Notes under the pieces: generated by a model | The model's input: the letters and a program-made list of their open reading frames with translations, nothing else | Database searches by the model: none | Told to the model about the DNA's origin: nothing | Shown: positions 7,074 to 7,725 of the stretch, piece after piece | Layout: each line of letters begins with the position of its first letter | How positions within the stretch are numbered: position 1 is the first letter of the stretch | NCBI GenBank assembly: GCA_003554005.1 | Contig: PWEU01000168.1 | Span: forward strand, 1-7,725 | Source: Nitriliruptoraceae bacterium | Lineage (GTDB): Bacteria > Actinomycetota > Nitriliruptoria > Nitriliruptorales > Nitriliruptoraceae | DNA: 7,725 bases | Direction: 5' to 3' | Made by a program: the position numbers and the translations under genes

Positions 7074-7725
7074 GCCAACCAGAGCCCATGTCGATCTTCG
7101 ACGCCGATCAGCTCGCTGCCTGCGTGCAGTGCGGCTTCTGCCTGTCCTCGTGCCCGACCTACGAGGCGACCCACCTCGAGGAGCACGGTCCCCGCGGCCG
7201 CATCCTGGCCATGCGACTGGTCGAGGAGGGTGAGCTCGCCATCGACGACCCGGACGTGGTCGACTCCCTGGAGACCTGCGTGCAGTGCCGGGCGTGCGAG
7301 ACGGTCTGCCCGTCGCTGGTGGAGTTCGGCTCGCTGATGGAGACGGCCAGAGCGGAGATCACGGAGCGGCAGCCCCCCCGCGGCCCCGAAGGCCTCGCCC
7401 AGCGGCTGCTCTTCGCCGCCCTGGTCCGCCGCAGCCTGATGCGCATCGGTGGGATCCTGCTCGCCCTCGCCCAGGCGGTGCGTGCGGACCGGTTGCTGCC
7501 GGCACGCCTCAGACCGGCGCAGCGCGTGGCGCTGGCCGACACCCTGCGCAGCTACCGGTTGCCACCCCCGGGTGCGCCGGTGCGGGGGGATGCCTTCCTG
7601 TTCCGGGGCTGCGTGATGGACGGGCTGTTCCGCGACGTCCATCAGGCCACCGCGCAGGTGCTCGCCGGGGTCGGCTACCGGCCACGCTTCGAGCCCGCGC
7701 CGCCCTGCTGCGGCGCCCTGTCGGC
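7070..7725 (+). CDS. glcF: Glycolate oxidase iron-sulfur subunit GlcF, 3'-truncated
   Basis: The first 218 codons of the iron-sulfur subunit of glycolate/D-lactate oxidase are present (E. coli GlcF is 407 residues); the window ends inside the gene. GlcF carries electrons from the GlcD flavin towards the quinone pool at the membrane. Two 4Fe-4S motifs are complete: C18xxC21xxC24xxxC28P with PTYE after it, and C70xxC73xxC76xxxC80P. Between them is HGPRGRI, the conserved (D/H)GPRGRI block of GlcF. The first CCG domain begins with C181 (FRGCVMDG) and reaches C213-C214-G just before the window end; the second CCG domain should lie beyond. The start at 7070 overlaps the glcE stop as ATGA. No strong ribosome site is visible (only AGG at 7059-7061), which suggests coupling to glcE translation. 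Met7 at 7088 is a weaker alternative start. A LutA/HdrD-like protein is excluded by the N-terminal dicluster plus GPRGRI. Confidence 0.93.
   Translation, partial: MSQPEPMSIFDADQLAACVQCGFCLSSCPTYEATHLEEHGPRGRILAMRLVEEGELAIDDPDVVDSLETCVQCRACETVCPSLVEFGSLMETARAEITERQPPRGPEGLAQRLLFAALVRRSLMRIGGILLALAQAVRADRLLPARLRPAQRVALADTLRSYRLPPPGAPVRGDAFLFRGCVMDGLFRDVHQATAQVLAGVGYRPRFEPAPPCCGALS

Overview
The window is a single plus-strand block of six catabolic genes from a GC-rich bacterium (roughly 70% G+C by eye, strong G/C third-position bias). That fits a high-GC actinomycete-type genome, but the genus cannot be read from the sequence and this placement is inference. No RNA gene, mobile element, CRISPR array or intergenic gap was found. 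Coding sequence covers essentially every base, and both ends of the window cut through genes.

Layout from left to right: an L-lactate/glycolate permease (lldP family, 5' end missing); lutC, a LUD-domain subunit of the LutABC L-lactate oxidising complex; a 737-residue protein that joins LutB (LUD domain plus two 4Fe-4S clusters) to LutA (two CCG domains) in one chain; glcD, the FAD subunit of glycolate/D-lactate oxidase; glcE, its second FAD-binding-type subunit; and glcF, its iron-sulfur subunit, cut off by the window end. All five junctions overlap, four as ATGA and one as TGATG, so this is very probably one translationally coupled operon whose promoter and regulator lie upstream of the window.

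Together the genes describe uptake and oxidation of 2-hydroxyacids at the membrane. LldP imports lactate (and, in known family members, glycolate). LutC plus LutBA should oxidise L-lactate to pyruvate. GlcDEF should oxidise glycolate to glyoxylate and/or D-lactate to pyruvate. Electrons would pass through the iron-sulfur subunits to the respiratory chain.

Points that stand out: the LutB-LutA fusion; loss of a normally conserved metal-ligand histidine in GlcD (H-to-P in the HAGDGNLH motif); a His-to-Gln change beside a cluster cysteine in the LutA part; and two perfect 7-bp inverted repeats inside the coding region, one with a locally AT-rich core. I see a well-supported known pathway in an unusual arrangement, not a wholly new system.
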